A stretch of 64,000 nt of DNA, from positions 4,526,001-4,590,000 of the forward strand of contig NZ_CP035382.1 of the NCBI RefSeq assembly GCF_006874705.1, read 5' to 3'. The stretch is from Leclercia adecarboxylata. GTDB taxonomy: Bacteria > Pseudomonadota > Gammaproteobacteria > Enterobacterales > Enterobacteriaceae. This document shows positions 20,105 to 29,912 of this stretch, one piece after another. A program made the translations under genes and the position numbers. Under the pieces are notes generated by a model. That model did not search any database, was not told the origin of the DNA, and saw nothing but the letters and a program-made list of their open reading frames with translations. Each line of letters begins with the position of its first letter. Position 1 is the stretch's first letter.

Positions 20105-21013
20105 TTAGTTTTTAATGTCCAGCGTATCTTTCAGCCAGTCTTTAAATTCTTCACCCAGTGACTGGTGGCGAATACCATATTCAACAAAGGCCTGCATGTA
20201 ACCGAGTTTATTACCGCAGTCATGGCTCTTACCTTTCATATGGTAGGCTTCAACGGTCTCTTTTTCGATCAGCATGTCGATGCCGTCGGTCAGCTGGATT
20301 TCATCTCCGGCGCCTGGAGGCGTTTTCGCCAGCAGCGGCCAAATCTCTGCGCTCAGGACATAACGCCCTACCACAGCCAGATTAGATGGCGCTACGTCGG
20401 CTTTTGGCTTCTCAACCACGCCCACCATAGGCACGCTGTCGCCCGGGTTCATCTCCACGCCTTTGCAGTCTACAACGCCGTATGCGGTCACATCTTCAAC
20501 CGGCTCAACCATAATCTGGCTGCTGCCGGTTTCATCGAAACGTTTAATCATTTCTGCCAGGTTATCCTGAGACAGATCGGATTCAAACTCGTCGAGAATA
20601 ACGTCCGGTAAAATAACCGCCACCGGCTCGTTACCTACAACCGGATGAGCACACAGCACCGCATGGCCCAGACCTTTTGCCAGCCCCTGACGAACCTGCA
20701 TAATAGTAACGTGCGGCGGGCAAATAGACTGCACTTCCTGCAGAAGCTGACGCTTAACACGTTTTTCCAGCATGGCTTCGAGTTCAAAACTGGTATCGAA
20801 ATGGTTTTCGATAGAGTTTTTGGATGAATGTGTTACCAGCACAATTTCAGTAATGCCGGCGGCAATACATTCGTTGACCACATACTGGATTAATGGCTTA
20901 TCAACGAGTGGCAGCATCTCTTTTGGAATTGCCTTCGTTGCTGGCAGCATCCTGGTTCCCAACCCGGCAACCGGGATAACGGCCTTTGTCACTTTCGAAT
21001 TTACGGCAGCCAT
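20105..21013 (-). CDS. galU: UTP-glucose-1-phosphate uridylyltransferase
   Basis: A 302-residue nucleotidyltransferase with the N-terminal signature [21 protein letters not shown] (the nucleotide-binding loop and Lys) and sugar-phosphate residues downstream. It makes UDP-glucose for LPS core, galactose metabolism, trehalose and cellulose/capsule precursors. Length and sequence match E. coli GalU. It lies on the minus strand between rssB and its own terminator. Confidence 0.97.
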   Translation of the reverse strand: MAAVNSKVTKAVIPVAGLGTRMLPATKAIPKEMLPLVDKPLIQYVVNECIAAGITEIVLVTHSSKNSIENHFDTSFELEAMLEKRVKRQLLQEVQSICPPHVTIMQVRQGLAKGLGHAVLCAHPVVGNEPVAVILPDVILDEFESDLSQDNLAEMIKRFDETGSSQIMVEPVEDVTAYGVVDCKGVEMNPGDSVPMVGVVEKPKADVAPSNLAVVGRYVLSAEIWPLLAKTPPGAGDEIQLTDGIDMLIEKETVEAYHMKGKSHDCGNKLGYMQAFVEYGIRHQSLGEEFKDWLKDTLDIKN

Positions 21014-21214
21014 TGAAACTCTCCTGAACTGTTCATGTTTTGAACTTTAGTCTGCATTAATAACGCGTTCAGTATATCAGTCGGAGGGTGAAGTCCAGGT
21101 CTGAAAAAGACGCGCTACCGCTTAATTAGGATAAATACGAATGATAACTTGCACCGATAGTAGCATTGCCAATGAAACGGCGGTAAAGCTATCTACCGTT
21201 TAAATTCCAACTGA

Positions 21215-22228
21215 TTATTCCGTGGACAACATTAAGCGTAACCGCCCTCCTGTTCCCCAAATTTGACATTGCCATGAGGTGCAGCGGTGGCTTATTTGAT
21301 TGAGATAGGTATTGCCTAAGGTTCCTAACGGAACGCCGTTGCTGACCTGAATATGATGTTCGCCAGTATTAAGCGTGGCATTAAGACCGGCAGAGACCAG
21401 AATCAAATTTTTCAGGCCGCTGTGGTAATAACCGACCAGTAACGGAAATTGTCCGGGTAAACTTGCCTGACGCAGCAGCTGGTTAACCTGTTTAAGTAAA
21501 CTCCCCAACTCTGGCAGGCGTTGTCCCTGATGAGAAAGTTGTTCCTGGAGCAAGCCATTAAACAGGGCGCGTAATAATAACGCAGCCAGCACGCCATTAT
21601 CCCCCGCCCGGGTAACATCCAGACAATAAAATGCCAGATCGTTATCGGATAACGGGGCGATATCCAGCACCAGTCCAGGTTGATCGGCGGCCATCAGCTG
21701 ACGGTAATTCACTTTGCACCCGGAGATGTTCTGTTGCACCGGAGGCTGCAATTCCTGTAAAAGCTTTGCCGCCGCAGTGGGGTTATTAACCAGCGCATCC
21801 CAGTCCTGAAAGAGTCGCTCTTCTTCTTCTACCCGCGAATTAAACATATTGGGATAGAGGCACGCGAGGACAGTTTCACGCAGGCGATTAAGATCTTTCA
21901 CCGGCTTGAGCAGGACATCCTGCACCCCCAGACGCAACGCTTTGGCGATGTCGGCCATATTCTCGGTCGCGGAAATAACGAGGATGGGGATCTGATCCCC
22001 CGCGTTACGTAAATGTTCCACCAGCTTCAGGCCGTTCATCCGCGGCATGGCGATATCACAAATCATAAGATCGGGCTTCAGCCCTGCCATTTTTTCCAGG
22101 GCGTCGACGCCATCCCCTGCAAGTGCTGTTGTTGCTCCCAGTGATGAAAGCCACGAATCCAGTAGTGAGCGGAAAACAGGCTCGTCTTCAACTATAAGAA
22201 TTTGTTTCCCGGCTAATGGTTGTGTCAT
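21215..22228 (-). CDS. rssB: Two-component response regulator RssB, adaptor for RpoS degradation
   Basis: A 337-residue protein. The N-terminal receiver domain (residues 8-120) has the phospho-acceptor Asp58 (LMICDIAMPRMNG) and Lys108-type residue in LLKPVKDL; a linker helix and a C-terminal PP2C-like pseudophosphatase domain (LVLDIAPLSDNDLAFYCLDV) follow. RssB delivers the stress sigma factor RpoS to ClpXP. The start chosen gives the E. coli length (MTQPLAGKQI); an upstream in-frame Met at 22249 adds seven residues. Confidence 0.96.
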   Translation of the reverse strand: MTQPLAGKQILIVEDEPVFRSLLDSWLSSLGATTALAGDGVDALEKMAGLKPDLMICDIAMPRMNGLKLVEHLRNAGDQIPILVISATENMADIAKALRLGVQDVLLKPVKDLNRLRETVLACLYPNMFNSRVEEEERLFQDWDALVNNPTAAAKLLQELQPPVQQNISGCKVNYRQLMAADQPGLVLDIAPLSDNDLAFYCLDVTRAGDNGVLAALLLRALFNGLLQEQLSHQGQRLPELGSLLKQVNQLLRQASLPGQFPLLVGYYHSGLKNLILVSAGLNATLNTGEHHIQVSNGVPLGTLGNTYLNQISHRCTSWQCQIWGTGGRLRLMLSTE

Positions 22229-22320
22229 GGTCTCTCCCGGCGCTGACAATAGATCAATAGTGGCATGCTATCGGTACTATCGCCTGTCAGATTTTGCTGA
22301 AGTAATCAAAAAAAGCGTGC

Positions 22321-23223
22321 TCAGGCAGAAGCCCGCACCAAAGGTAATAATTCATCCATTTTCTTTTCGACTGCCTGTGCGCCAGCGGTTATTGCCGCCT
22401 CTGCACGATGGAAATCGAGCGTTGAAATTTGTGGACAAAAAGGTTGAATCAATATATCCGGCGGGTCACCCGCCATTCGATTGCGTTTCAGGCGATTTTC
22501 CAGCACCTGAATCGAGGTGGTCATAATCTCCATCGCCGTTGGCGCGGCAACCCGTTTACGCGTCGCCACACGGCTCAGACGTCCGCGCAGGCGTTCATGC
22601 CAGGCGAGATCGTCAAGTGCACCATCATCCGTTTGGGTATTTACCGGCATCAGGTCCTGCTGCATCAGGTGAGCATCATGCTGGAGATCGACCGCAATCA
22701 CGATGTCGGCCCCCATCGCGCGGGTCAGTGAAATCGGTACAGGATTAACAACGCCGCCGTCCACCAGCCAGTAGCCATTGTGCGGAACCGGCGCCATCAG
22801 GCCCGGCATGCTGCAGGAGGCGCGTACGGCAAGATGGATATCGCCTTCGGTGAACCAGATTTCACGGCCGGTGCTGAGGTTGGTCGCAACCGCACCGAAA
22901 GGCATCCGGCAGCTGGAGAATTCGGTCAGGGGCATAACCTGGCGGAAACGGTTGAAGACGCGCTCACCGCGTAATAACCCACCACGTTGCCAGGAGAGAT
23001 CCATCAGGCGCAGGACGTCCCAGTAGCTAAAGGAACGTACCCAGGTTTCAAGCTCGGGGAGTTTGCCACACGAATAAGCGGCCCCCACCAGAGAACCTAT
23101 TGAACAGCCTGCGACAATATCAATTTCGATACCTAAACGTTGTAAGGCGTTGATCACACCAATATGTGACCAGCCCCGGGCTGCTCCCGAGCCCAACGCC
23201 AGTCCGATTTTAACTTTTCTCAT
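22321..23223 (-). CDS. rssA: Patatin-like phospholipase family protein RssA
   Basis: A 300-residue patatin-fold hydrolase with the oxyanion motif GSGAARGW (residues 11-18), the nucleophile elbow GCSIG (about residue 40) and the catalytic DGG (VDGGVVN, about residue 152), so the Ser-Asp dyad is intact. The substrate and cellular function of RssA are not established, though it is paired with rssB in E. coli. It lies 92 bases upstream of rssB on the same strand. Confidence 0.93.
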   Translation of the reverse strand: MRKVKIGLALGSGAARGWSHIGVINALQRLGIEIDIVAGCSIGSLVGAAYSCGKLPELETWVRSFSYWDVLRLMDLSWQRGGLLRGERVFNRFRQVMPLTEFSSCRMPFGAVATNLSTGREIWFTEGDIHLAVRASCSMPGLMAPVPHNGYWLVDGGVVNPVPISLTRAMGADIVIAVDLQHDAHLMQQDLMPVNTQTDDGALDDLAWHERLRGRLSRVATRKRVAAPTAMEIMTTSIQVLENRLKRNRMAGDPPDILIQPFCPQISTLDFHRAEAAITAGAQAVEKKMDELLPLVRASA

Positions 23224-23337
23224 TAGCCCTGTTTAACGTCCCCTGGATTCCTGGCATAGCGTCATTGCAACCGCTCAGTTAACATAGTGCCACCCTGGCG
23301 TAATGCGCCATTCATTTTTAGTTTCAGGAAGAGCATC

Positions 23338-23796
23338 GTGTCTCAACTCTGTCCCTGCGGTAGCGCTCACGAGTATAGCCTATGTTGCCAGCGATATCTT
23401 ACTGGTGAACAGGTTGCACCGGACCCGGCCTCACTTATGCGGTCCCGATATACCGCTTTTGTGATGCGGGACGCAGACTACCTGGTTAAGACCTGGCACC
23501 CATCGTGCCATGCTGTTGATTTTCGTCAGGAGATCGAGGCCGGTTTTGCGAATACGCAATGGGCCGGTCTGACCCAGTACGAAACGGCAGTAGGCAAGGA
23601 CGAAAACGAGGGATTTGTCAGTTTTGTTGCCCGCTTTACCGAGCAGGGGAAAGCGGGCGCCATCATCGAACGCTCGCGTTTCTTAAAGGAAGGCGGACGG
23701 TGGTACTATATTGATGGTACGCGTCCGCAGTTCGGTCGTAATGACCCCTGCCCCTGTGGTTCAGGTAAAAAATTTAAAAAGTGTTGCGGGCAATAA
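23338..23796 (+). CDS. ychJ: YchJ family protein with two SEC-C metal-binding motifs
   Basis: A 152-residue protein with a SEC-C motif at each end (CPCGS...CC at residues 5-17 and [13 protein letters not shown] at the C-terminus), a zinc-binding module also found in SecA, flanking an NTF2-like middle domain. It starts with GTG, preceded by AGGAAGAG; this start gives the E. coli length. The function is unknown. It is followed by purU. Confidence 0.93.
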   Translation: MSQLCPCGSAHEYSLCCQRYLTGEQVAPDPASLMRSRYTAFVMRDADYLVKTWHPSCHAVDFRQEIEAGFANTQWAGLTQYETAVGKDENEGFVSFVARFTEQGKAGAIIERSRFLKEGGRWYYIDGTRPQFGRNDPCPCGSGKKFKKCCGQ

Positions 23797-23842
23797 GGCC
23801 TGACGACACCGTTTCAGCAAACATGCAAAGGATTTTCCGGCA

Positions 23843-24685
23843 ATGCAATCAACACAACGCAAAGTGCTGCGCACCATTTGTCCCGACCAGAAAGGGCTGA
23901 TCGCCCGTATTACCAACATCTGCTATAAGCATGAACTTAACATCGTGCAGAACAACGAGTTTGTTGATCACCGTACCGGCCGCTTCTTTATGCGTACCGA
24001 GCTGGAAGGGATTTTCAATGACGTGACGCTGCTGGCCGATCTGGACGGCGCGCTGCCGGAAGGTTCCGTGCGCGAGCTGACTCCCGCCGGTCGTCGCCGT
24101 GTGGTGATTCTGGTCACCAAAGAGGCCCACTGTCTGGGCGATCTGCTGATGAAAGCCAACTACGGCGGTCTGGATGTGGAGATCGCCGCGGTCATTGGCA
24201 ACCACGAGACGCTGCGCACCCTGGTTGAGCGCTTTGATATTCCGTTTGAGCTGGTCAGCCATGAGGGCCACACCCGCGAAGAGCATGACAATTTAATGGC
24301 GCAGGCCATCGAAGCGCATAACCCGGATTACGTGGTGCTGGCGAAATACATGCGCGTGCTGACGCCATCCTTCGTCGCGCGGTTCCCGAATAAGATCATC
24401 AATATTCACCACTCGTTCCTGCCGGCCTTTATCGGGGCGCGTCCTTATCACCAGGCGTACGAGCGCGGCGTGAAGATCATTGGCGCCACGGCGCACTACG
24501 TGAATGACAACCTGGATGAAGGCCCAATCATCATGCAGGACGTGATTCATGTCGATCACACCTACACGGCAGAAGATATGATGCGTGCCGGACGCGACGT
24601 TGAGAAAAATGTGTTAAGCCGGGCGCTGTATCAGGTGCTGGCGCAGCGTGTCTTTGTGTACGGTAACAGAACGATAATTCTTTAA
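23843..24685 (+). CDS. purU: Formyltetrahydrofolate deformylase
   Basis: A 280-residue enzyme with an N-terminal ACT domain (residues 8-85, methionine/glycine-responsive regulation) and a C-terminal formyltransferase-like hydrolase domain with HHSFLPAFIGARPYHQA and the downstream catalytic Asp (DEGPIIMQD). It hydrolyses 10-formyl-THF to formate and THF, feeding PurT and balancing one-carbon pools. Length and sequence match E. coli PurU. Confidence 0.97.
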   Translation: MQSTQRKVLRTICPDQKGLIARITNICYKHELNIVQNNEFVDHRTGRFFMRTELEGIFNDVTLLADLDGALPEGSVRELTPAGRRRVVILVTKEAHCLGDLLMKANYGGLDVEIAAVIGNHETLRTLVERFDIPFELVSHEGHTREEHDNLMAQAIEAHNPDYVVLAKYMRVLTPSFVARFPNKIINIHHSFLPAFIGARPYHQAYERGVKIIGATAHYVNDNLDEGPIIMQDVIHVDHTYTAEDMMRAGRDVEKNVLSRALYQVLAQRVFVYGNRTIIL

Positions 24686-24765
24686 TCCTTTATAAAATGA
24701 ATTGATTAGCTTTGCGGCTTTATGCATAAAAATCAGGCAAACGATTCAATTTAGCAAAGGAAGTC

Positions 24766-24793
24766 TTTACAGGGGCGCGTCATTTGATATGAT
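24766..24793 (+). promoter_or_regulatory. tyrT-type stable RNA promoter
   Basis: -35 TTTACA (24766-24771) and -10 TATGAT (24788-24793), with a 16-bp spacer, are followed by the GC-rich discriminator GCGCCCC that makes tyrT subject to stringent control. It is nearly identical to the E. coli tyrT promoter. The AT-rich DNA upstream is where FIS binds in E. coli. Confidence 0.9.
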
Positions 24794-24841
24794 GCGCCCC
24801 GCTTCCCGCAAGGAAGCAGGCCATTAAAAGCATTACCCCGT

Positions 24842-24926
<85 letters not shown>

Positions 24927-24983
24927 TTATTCACCACAGCGATGTGGTAGCACCGATGAGATGTAGCGAAGTTTGCACTTATC

Positions 24984-25103
24984 GGGAAGGGTGAGAACCT
25001 TCGATTAAGGTTCGGGTCGAGCGAAAGCGAGACAACGTTGCCAGAGGCAACGGCCCGAAGGGTGAGGAGCGGAGCGACAAATAATCCTTCCCCCACCACC
25101 ATC
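24984..25103 (+). repeat. rtT-like repeat, copy 1 (spacer after tyrT)
   Basis: A 120-nt unit that ends with a copy of the tRNA 3' end (AATCCTTCCCCCACCACCAT) and contains a conserved hairpin, CGTTGCC-AGA-GGCAACG (25036-25052). It is a diverged duplicate of 25281-25395. In E. coli the tyrT operon carries comparable repeats, one of which is released as the rtT RNA on tRNA processing. The short tRNA-derived open frames here are not considered genes. Confidence 0.75.
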
Positions 25104-25136
25104 TTCAAGCTTTACCTCAAAATGTGAATTGCCCCT

Positions 25137-25221
<85 letters not shown>

Positions 25222-25280
25222 TCACTTCTAAATTGCACTCAACCTCAAATTCGCACCATGCCTCATATTCTTCCGATGCA

Positions 25281-25395
25281 GGGAAGGATGAGAAGCTTCG
25301 ACTAAGGTTCGATTCGAGCGCAGCGAGAAAGCGTTGCCGCAGGCAACGACCCGAAGGGCGAGGCGCAGCCGAGTTATCCTTCCCCCACCACCATC
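25281..25395 (+). repeat. rtT-like repeat, copy 2 (after tyrV)
   Basis: A 115-nt unit homologous to copy 1, with the hairpin CGTTGCC-GCA-GGCAACG (25332-25348) and the terminal copy of the tRNA 3' end (ATCCTTCCCCCACCACCATC). It lies at the distal end of the tyrTV transcript, the position of the rtT repeats of E. coli. Confidence 0.75.
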
Positions 25396-25452
25396 ACTTC
25401 TCTGAAAAAAAACCAAATCAACGCCATTATCCGGCTTCTGCGCACCTGTTTT

Positions 25453-25542
25453 CCCCGGTGGCGCTGCGCTTACCGGGGCTACAAAAATACAAAACCGCAC
25501 CATACCCGTAGGCCGGGTAAGGCGCAGCCGCCACCCGGCGAC
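25453..25542. repeat. REP-type palindromes between the tyrTV array and the Lrp-type gene
   Basis: Two imperfect palindromes: CCCCGGT...ACCGGGG (25453-25478) and GCCGGGT...ACCCGGC (25512-25539), each with the GGCGCAGCC/GGCGCTGCG centre seen in REP elements of Enterobacter relatives. They lie at the 3' end of the minus-strand regulator gene and may stabilise or end its mRNA. Confidence 0.7.
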
Positions 25543-25548
25543 ATCCAC

Positions 25549-25992
25549 CTACAACGGTGGCAACCGACGGGTGACCGGTGAACTCTTCACAATCGACGTA
25601 TTGCACTGGGCATGTTCCGCCAGCCCATCCAGCAGCATATCCAGCTGCGCGATCGAGCGCACCACCAGCCTGATGACAAAACAGTCCTCGCCGGTCACTT
25701 TGTCGCTTTCAATACACTCCGGCATCGCCTGGATATATTTATCTACCTTATGCAATAACCCCGGCAACGGGCGCACGCGCACCAGCGCTTGCAGGGTATA
25801 GCCTAACGCCGCCAGGTTCACCCGGGCGCCGTATCCCTGAACGACGCCCCGCTCCTCCAGCCTTTTTAACCGCTCTGCCGTGCTGGGTGACGTGAGCCCC
25901 ACCCGACCGCTCAACACCTTCAGCGACATGCGCGCATCCTCCACCAGACAGGCCAGAATCCGGCGGTCGATCTCATCGATAAGGTATTCCAT
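25549..25992 (-). CDS. Lrp/AsnC family transcriptional regulator
   Basis: A 147-residue protein. The N-terminal winged-helix HTH (LIDEIDRRILACLVEDARMS and VGLTSPSTAERLKRLEERGV, residues 2-50) is followed by the RAM/AsnC ligand domain. The ATG at 25992 is preceded by AGGTGG five bases upstream; a GTG three codons earlier is less likely. It is divergent from the EamA transporter with 104 bases between, so it probably controls that gene in response to an amino acid; this is inference. It is not found at this site in E. coli K-12. Confidence 0.88.
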   Translation of the reverse strand: MEYLIDEIDRRILACLVEDARMSLKVLSGRVGLTSPSTAERLKRLEERGVVQGYGARVNLAALGYTLQALVRVRPLPGLLHKVDKYIQAMPECIESDKVTGEDCFVIRLVVRSIAQLDMLLDGLAEHAQCNTSIVKSSPVTRRLPPL

Positions 25993-26096
25993 AACTTCCA
26001 CCTAATTTATAAAAGCAAATCACCCCTACCACCTTAATTCAGCGCTGTAAAACCGGACACGTTTTTTCAACAATAAGGGTATTAATCAGGAGGTGT

Positions 26097-26996
26097 ATGA
26101 TGCGTGACATTCAACAGGGCGTCTGGCAAATGAGCCTGGCGATGCTGATATCCGGCTCTATTGGCGCTTTTGTTTTACTCTCGGGCTTACCGGTGACGGA
26201 AGTGGTGTTCTGGCGCTGTCTGATTGGCGCCATTGCGCTGTTTCTCTTTATTCGATTAAGTAAACAGCCTTTCAGCCCGTTAACCAAAGTCACGCTGGGC
26301 CTCGCCATTCTTGGCGGCGTCGCGCTGGTGGTGAACTGGCTGCTGCTGTTCGCCGCCTTTGAGCGGATCTCTATCGGCCTGTCGACGGTGGTTTATAACA
26401 CCCAGCCCTTTATGCTGGTGCTGATGGGCATGCTGCTGGGCGAACGGGTGAGTCTGGTGAAGTGGGGTTGGTTATTCCTCGCCTTTGGCGGCGTGGTTAT
26501 TCTGCTCTCCAGCGAACTGACCGGCGGGCATGAAGCGGGATGGCTGGCCGGTATCGGCCTGGCGCTGGGCGCAGCTTTCTTCTATGCCCTCACCGCCATC
26601 ATCACGCGGAAGTTAAAGACTCTCGCGCCGCAGCATATCGCCTTTATTCAGGTCCTGACCGGCGTGGTGATGCTTCTGCCGCTGGCGCATATGCCGACCT
26701 TCTCCGCCGATTTCCCGTGGGGGATTTTATTGACGCTGGGCATTGTCCACACCGGGATCATGTATCAGCTGCTCTACAGCGCCATTCAGAAGCTCCCTAC
26801 CCCTGTTATCGGCTCGCTGTCGTTTATCTATCCGGTAGTTGCGCTGATTGTCGATAATCTGGTGTTTGGCCACTCGCTGAGCCTCACTCAGCTGGCCGGT
26901 GGGGCCTTGATTCTGCTGGCCGCAGCGGGCAACAACCTGGGTTGGGGCGAAAAAAAACCCCGCCACAGCGGGGTTCAGATTAAAACAGCGGATTAG
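26097..26996 (+). CDS. DMT superfamily (EamA) transporter
   Basis: A 299-residue protein with ten predicted membrane helices in two EamA repeats (residues about 8-137 and 150-280), the layout of drug/metabolite exporters such as RhtA and EamA. The paired Lrp-type regulator suggests an amino acid or related metabolite as substrate. The start ATGATG has GGAGG upstream, so 26097 or 26100 is used. The hydrophilic tail after residue 283 is encoded by DNA that is also the nar operon terminator, and the stop overlaps the narI stop by 4 bases. Confidence 0.88.
   Translation: MMRDIQQGVWQMSLAMLISGSIGAFVLLSGLPVTEVVFWRCLIGAIALFLFIRLSKQPFSPLTKVTLGLAILGGVALVVNWLLLFAAFERISIGLSTVVYNTQPFMLVLMGMLLGERVSLVKWGWLFLAFGGVVILLSSELTGGHEAGWLAGIGLALGAAFFYALTAIITRKLKTLAPQHIAFIQVLTGVVMLLPLAHMPTFSADFPWGILLTLGIVHTGIMYQLLYSAIQKLPTPVIGSLSFIYPVVALIVDNLVFGHSLSLTQLAGGALILLAAAGNNLGWGEKKPRHSGVQIKTAD
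26950..26974 (-). terminator. Intrinsic terminator of the narGHJI operon, inside the EamA gene
   Basis: On the minus strand CCCCGC-TGTG-GCGGGG is followed by an uninterrupted T-run of eight, about 20 bases past the narI stop. It lies wholly within the last codons of the convergent transporter gene. Confidence 0.9.
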
Positions 26997-27670
26997 CGAC
27001 GGGCACGCACAATCTGATATCTGCGCGTCAGGTACTCCACCGGCGCGCTCCAGATATGCACCAGACGGGAGAACGGGAACAGCAGGAACAGGGTCATACC
27101 CAGCACCAGGTGCACGCGGAAGACAAAGGCTACACCGTCCAGATGCTCAGACGCACCGCCGTGGAAGGTCACCACCGACTGCGCCCAACCCACCAGCTTC
27201 AGCATTTCACTCCCGTCCATGTGTTGTGCAGAGAACGGAATAGTCAGCAGGCCCAGCGCACACTGCACCATCAGCAGGGAGAGGATCAGAATATCCGCCC
27301 CGGTAGTGGTGGCGCGCACGCGCGGGCTGAACAGACGACGCTTCAGCAGCATCAGGCCGCCCACCAGGGTCATCACGCCGCAGGCCCCCCCGGCAATCAT
27401 CGCCATCTTCTGCTTCACGTCCATCGGCAGGAAGGATTCATACATCCAGTGCGGGGTCAGCATGCCCAGGAAGTGGCCGGCAAAGATACCCAGAATCCCG
27501 ATGTGGAACAGGTTCGACGCCATGTTCATCCCTTTGCGATCCAGCATCTGGCTTGAGGCGGCGCGCCAGGTGTACTGGCCGTAGTCGTAACGCAGCCAGC
27601 TACCAATCAGAAATACCGAACCCGCAATGTACGGATAGATATCGAAGAAGAACATATTCAGGAAGTGCAT
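26993..27670 (-). CDS. narI: Respiratory nitrate reductase A, cytochrome b subunit
   Basis: A 225-residue protein with five membrane helices. His56 and His66 ([17 protein letters not shown]) plus two His near the C-terminus (including HVHL-type and RLVH segments) ligate the two b haems. NarI oxidises quinol at the periplasmic side and passes electrons to NarH, generating proton-motive force. It overlaps narJ by one base and is the last gene of narGHJI. Confidence 0.98.
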   Translation of the reverse strand: MHFLNMFFFDIYPYIAGSVFLIGSWLRYDYGQYTWRAASSQMLDRKGMNMASNLFHIGILGIFAGHFLGMLTPHWMYESFLPMDVKQKMAMIAGGACGVMTLVGGLMLLKRRLFSPRVRATTTGADILILSLLMVQCALGLLTIPFSAQHMDGSEMLKLVGWAQSVVTFHGGASEHLDGVAFVFRVHLVLGMTLFLLFPFSRLVHIWSAPVEYLTRRYQIVRARR

Positions 27671-28380
27671 TATTGCTGTCCTCCGTTAGAGATATTCAAA
27701 TATTGCGGGGCAACGGCACCGGCAAAACGACGCTGGTGAGCAGAGATTTCCGACTCGCCGCAGCTCTGGTCAGCAAAGAACTTCACCTGCTCCTCTTCCC
27801 AGACCGCATCCAGCGCCTGTGGGGTGTCGTCCCGGGCTTCATCCGCGATTTTCTCCGCCACTTTTTCACTGTCGACCGAGGCGTTGGCCAGCTTCACCAG
27901 CAGATCGAACAGCACCGCATAGCGGCTTTCACGCTGCTGAAGACGCGCACCCAGTAACGCCAGGATCGGCGCGATATCTTGCAAACCGCCCAGCGCCTCT
28001 TCTTTCGGCAACTGCGCCAGATATTCCAGATACAGCGGGAGGTGATCCGGCAGCTCGCGGCTGTCGAGCTGCATACCATGCTGCTCGTACTGCGCCATCA
28101 GATCGACCATCGCCTGACCCCGATCGCGGGATTCGCCGTGTACGTGTTCAAACAGCAGCAGCGACGTGGCGCGGCCACGATCGAACAGCTGGCTGTAGTC
28201 AGACTGGGCATCCAGAAGATCGCGCGCTAACAGGTCGCGCAGGAAAACGCCAAGCCGCTGGGCATCCTCCTTGTCCAGGTTTTCCGATGACGCGAGTGCA
28301 TCGAAGAGCTCCTGTTGATGCTGCACAAGCGCAGCATCCGGGTACTCGAGCAGACGCGAAACAATGACGAGTTCAATCAT
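27670..28380 (-). CDS. narJ: Nitrate reductase A molybdenum cofactor assembly chaperone
   Basis: A 236-residue TorD/NarJ-family chaperone starting [18 protein letters not shown], the E. coli length. It binds the NarG N-terminus and allows insertion of the Mo-bis-MGD cofactor and the FS0 cluster before NarGH docks on NarI; it is not part of the final enzyme. The start ATG overlaps the narH stop (ATGA). The frame is open upstream but only this start has homology. Confidence 0.97.
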   Translation of the reverse strand: MIELVIVSRLLEYPDAALVQHQQELFDALASSENLDKEDAQRLGVFLRDLLARDLLDAQSDYSQLFDRGRATSLLLFEHVHGESRDRGQAMVDLMAQYEQHGMQLDSRELPDHLPLYLEYLAQLPKEEALGGLQDIAPILALLGARLQQRESRYAVLFDLLVKLANASVDSEKVAEKIADEARDDTPQALDAVWEEEQVKFFADQSCGESEISAHQRRFAGAVAPQYLNISNGGQQ

Positions 28381-29912
28381 TGGTGCGGCTCCGTTTTGCT
28401 GGTCACATCCATCGCATCGATGCGGCGGCTGTTGAACAGGTTGAATTTGTTGTCTGAACCGTGGCAACCGTCGCCGAAGGTAAAGCCACACCCGCTTTTC
28501 TCCGGGAAGGCTTCACGCGCCAGCTCACGGTGGCTGCTTGGCACCACGAAACGATCTTCGTAGTTGGCAATTGCCAGATAGCGGTACATCTCCTGGGCCT
28601 GGGCTTCGCTCAGACCCACCTCTTCCAGCGCACGGGTATCAATCACGCCGTCAACGGTTTCGGTGCGTTTGAAGTGGCGCATCGCCAGCATGCGTTTCAG
28701 GGCCAGCAGTACCGGCTGGGTGTCACCTGCGGTCAGCAGGTTCGCCAGATACTGAACCGGGATACGCAGGCTTTCGACATCCGGCAGGATACCGTTGCTG
28801 CCCAGCTCGCCCGCGTCCGCCGCGGACTGAATTGGAGACAGCGGCGGCACGTACCAGACCATTGGCAATGTGCGGTATTCCGGGTGCAGCGGCAGGGCCA
28901 GCTTCCAGTCCATCGCCATTTTATAGACCGGCGACTGCTGCGCCGCGTCGATCACGCTCTGCGGAATGCCGTCTGCCAGCGCCTGAGCGATCACTTTCGG
29001 ATCGTTCGGATCGAGGAACACGTCCAGCTGACGCTGATAGAGATCTTTCTCGTTCTCGGTGCTCGCCGCGTTCTCAATCGCATCCGCGTCGTACAGCAGC
29101 ACGCCGAGGTAGCGGATACGGCCTACGCAGCTTTCAGAACAGACGGTCGGCATCCCGGCTTCGATACGCGGGTAGCAGAAGATGCACTTCTCGGACTTAC
29201 CGCTCTTCCAGTTGAAGTAGATCTTTTTGTACGGGCAGCCGGTAATGCACATACGCCAGCCGCGGCACTTGTCCTGGTCGATCAGCACGATACCGTCTTC
29301 TTCACGCTTGTAGATGGCACCGCTCGGGCAGGTCGCCACGCACGCCGGGTTAAGGCAGTGTTCGCACAGGCGCGGCAAATACATCATGAAGGTGTTTTCG
29401 AACTGGCCGTACATCGCCTTCTGCATGTTGTCGAAGTTCTGGTCTTTGGCGCGTTTTTCGAACTCGCCGCCCAGAATCTCTTCCCAGTTTGGCCCGCTGG
29501 TGATCTTGTCCATGCGCTGACCGGTGATCAGCGAGCGTGGACGGGCAATCGGCTGGTGTTTACTCTCCGGCGCGTTGTGCAGGTTCTGGTAGTCAAAATC
29601 AAACGGCTCGTAGTAATCGTCGATGCCCGGCAGATGCGGGTTTGCGAAGATTTTACCCAGCAGCAACGCGCGGTTACCCATGCGTGGCTGCAGCTTACCG
29701 TTGATTTTACGGATCCAGCCGCCCTTCCACTTCTCCTGGTTTTCCCAGTCGGTCGGGAAGCCGGTGCCCGGCTTGCTTTCCACGTTGTTGAACCAGGCGT
29801 ACTCCATACCTTCCCGGCTGGTCCAGACGTTTTTACAGGTGACTGAGCAGGTGTGACAGCCGATGCATTTATCCAGATTCAGCACCATGCCGACTTGTGA
29901 ACGAATTTTCAT
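28377..29912 (-). CDS. narH: Respiratory nitrate reductase A, iron-sulfur subunit
   Basis: A 511-residue protein with four Cys clusters, for example CIGCHTCSVTCKNVW (residues 16-30) and CEHCLNPACVATCPSG. The third group has Trp in place of one Cys (CRGWRMCITGCPYK), which makes it the [3Fe-4S] site, as in E. coli. It wires electrons from NarI haems to NarG. It overlaps narG and narJ by 4 bases each. Confidence 0.98.
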   Translation of the reverse strand: MKIRSQVGMVLNLDKCIGCHTCSVTCKNVWTSREGMEYAWFNNVESKPGTGFPTDWENQEKWKGGWIRKINGKLQPRMGNRALLLGKIFANPHLPGIDDYYEPFDFDYQNLHNAPESKHQPIARPRSLITGQRMDKITSGPNWEEILGGEFEKRAKDQNFDNMQKAMYGQFENTFMMYLPRLCEHCLNPACVATCPSGAIYKREEDGIVLIDQDKCRGWRMCITGCPYKKIYFNWKSGKSEKCIFCYPRIEAGMPTVCSESCVGRIRYLGVLLYDADAIENAASTENEKDLYQRQLDVFLDPNDPKVIAQALADGIPQSVIDAAQQSPVYKMAMDWKLALPLHPEYRTLPMVWYVPPLSPIQSAADAGELGSNGILPDVESLRIPVQYLANLLTAGDTQPVLLALKRMLAMRHFKRTETVDGVIDTRALEEVGLSEAQAQEMYRYLAIANYEDRFVVPSSHRELAREAFPEKSGCGFTFGDGCHGSDNKFNLFNSRRIDAMDVTSKTEPHQ

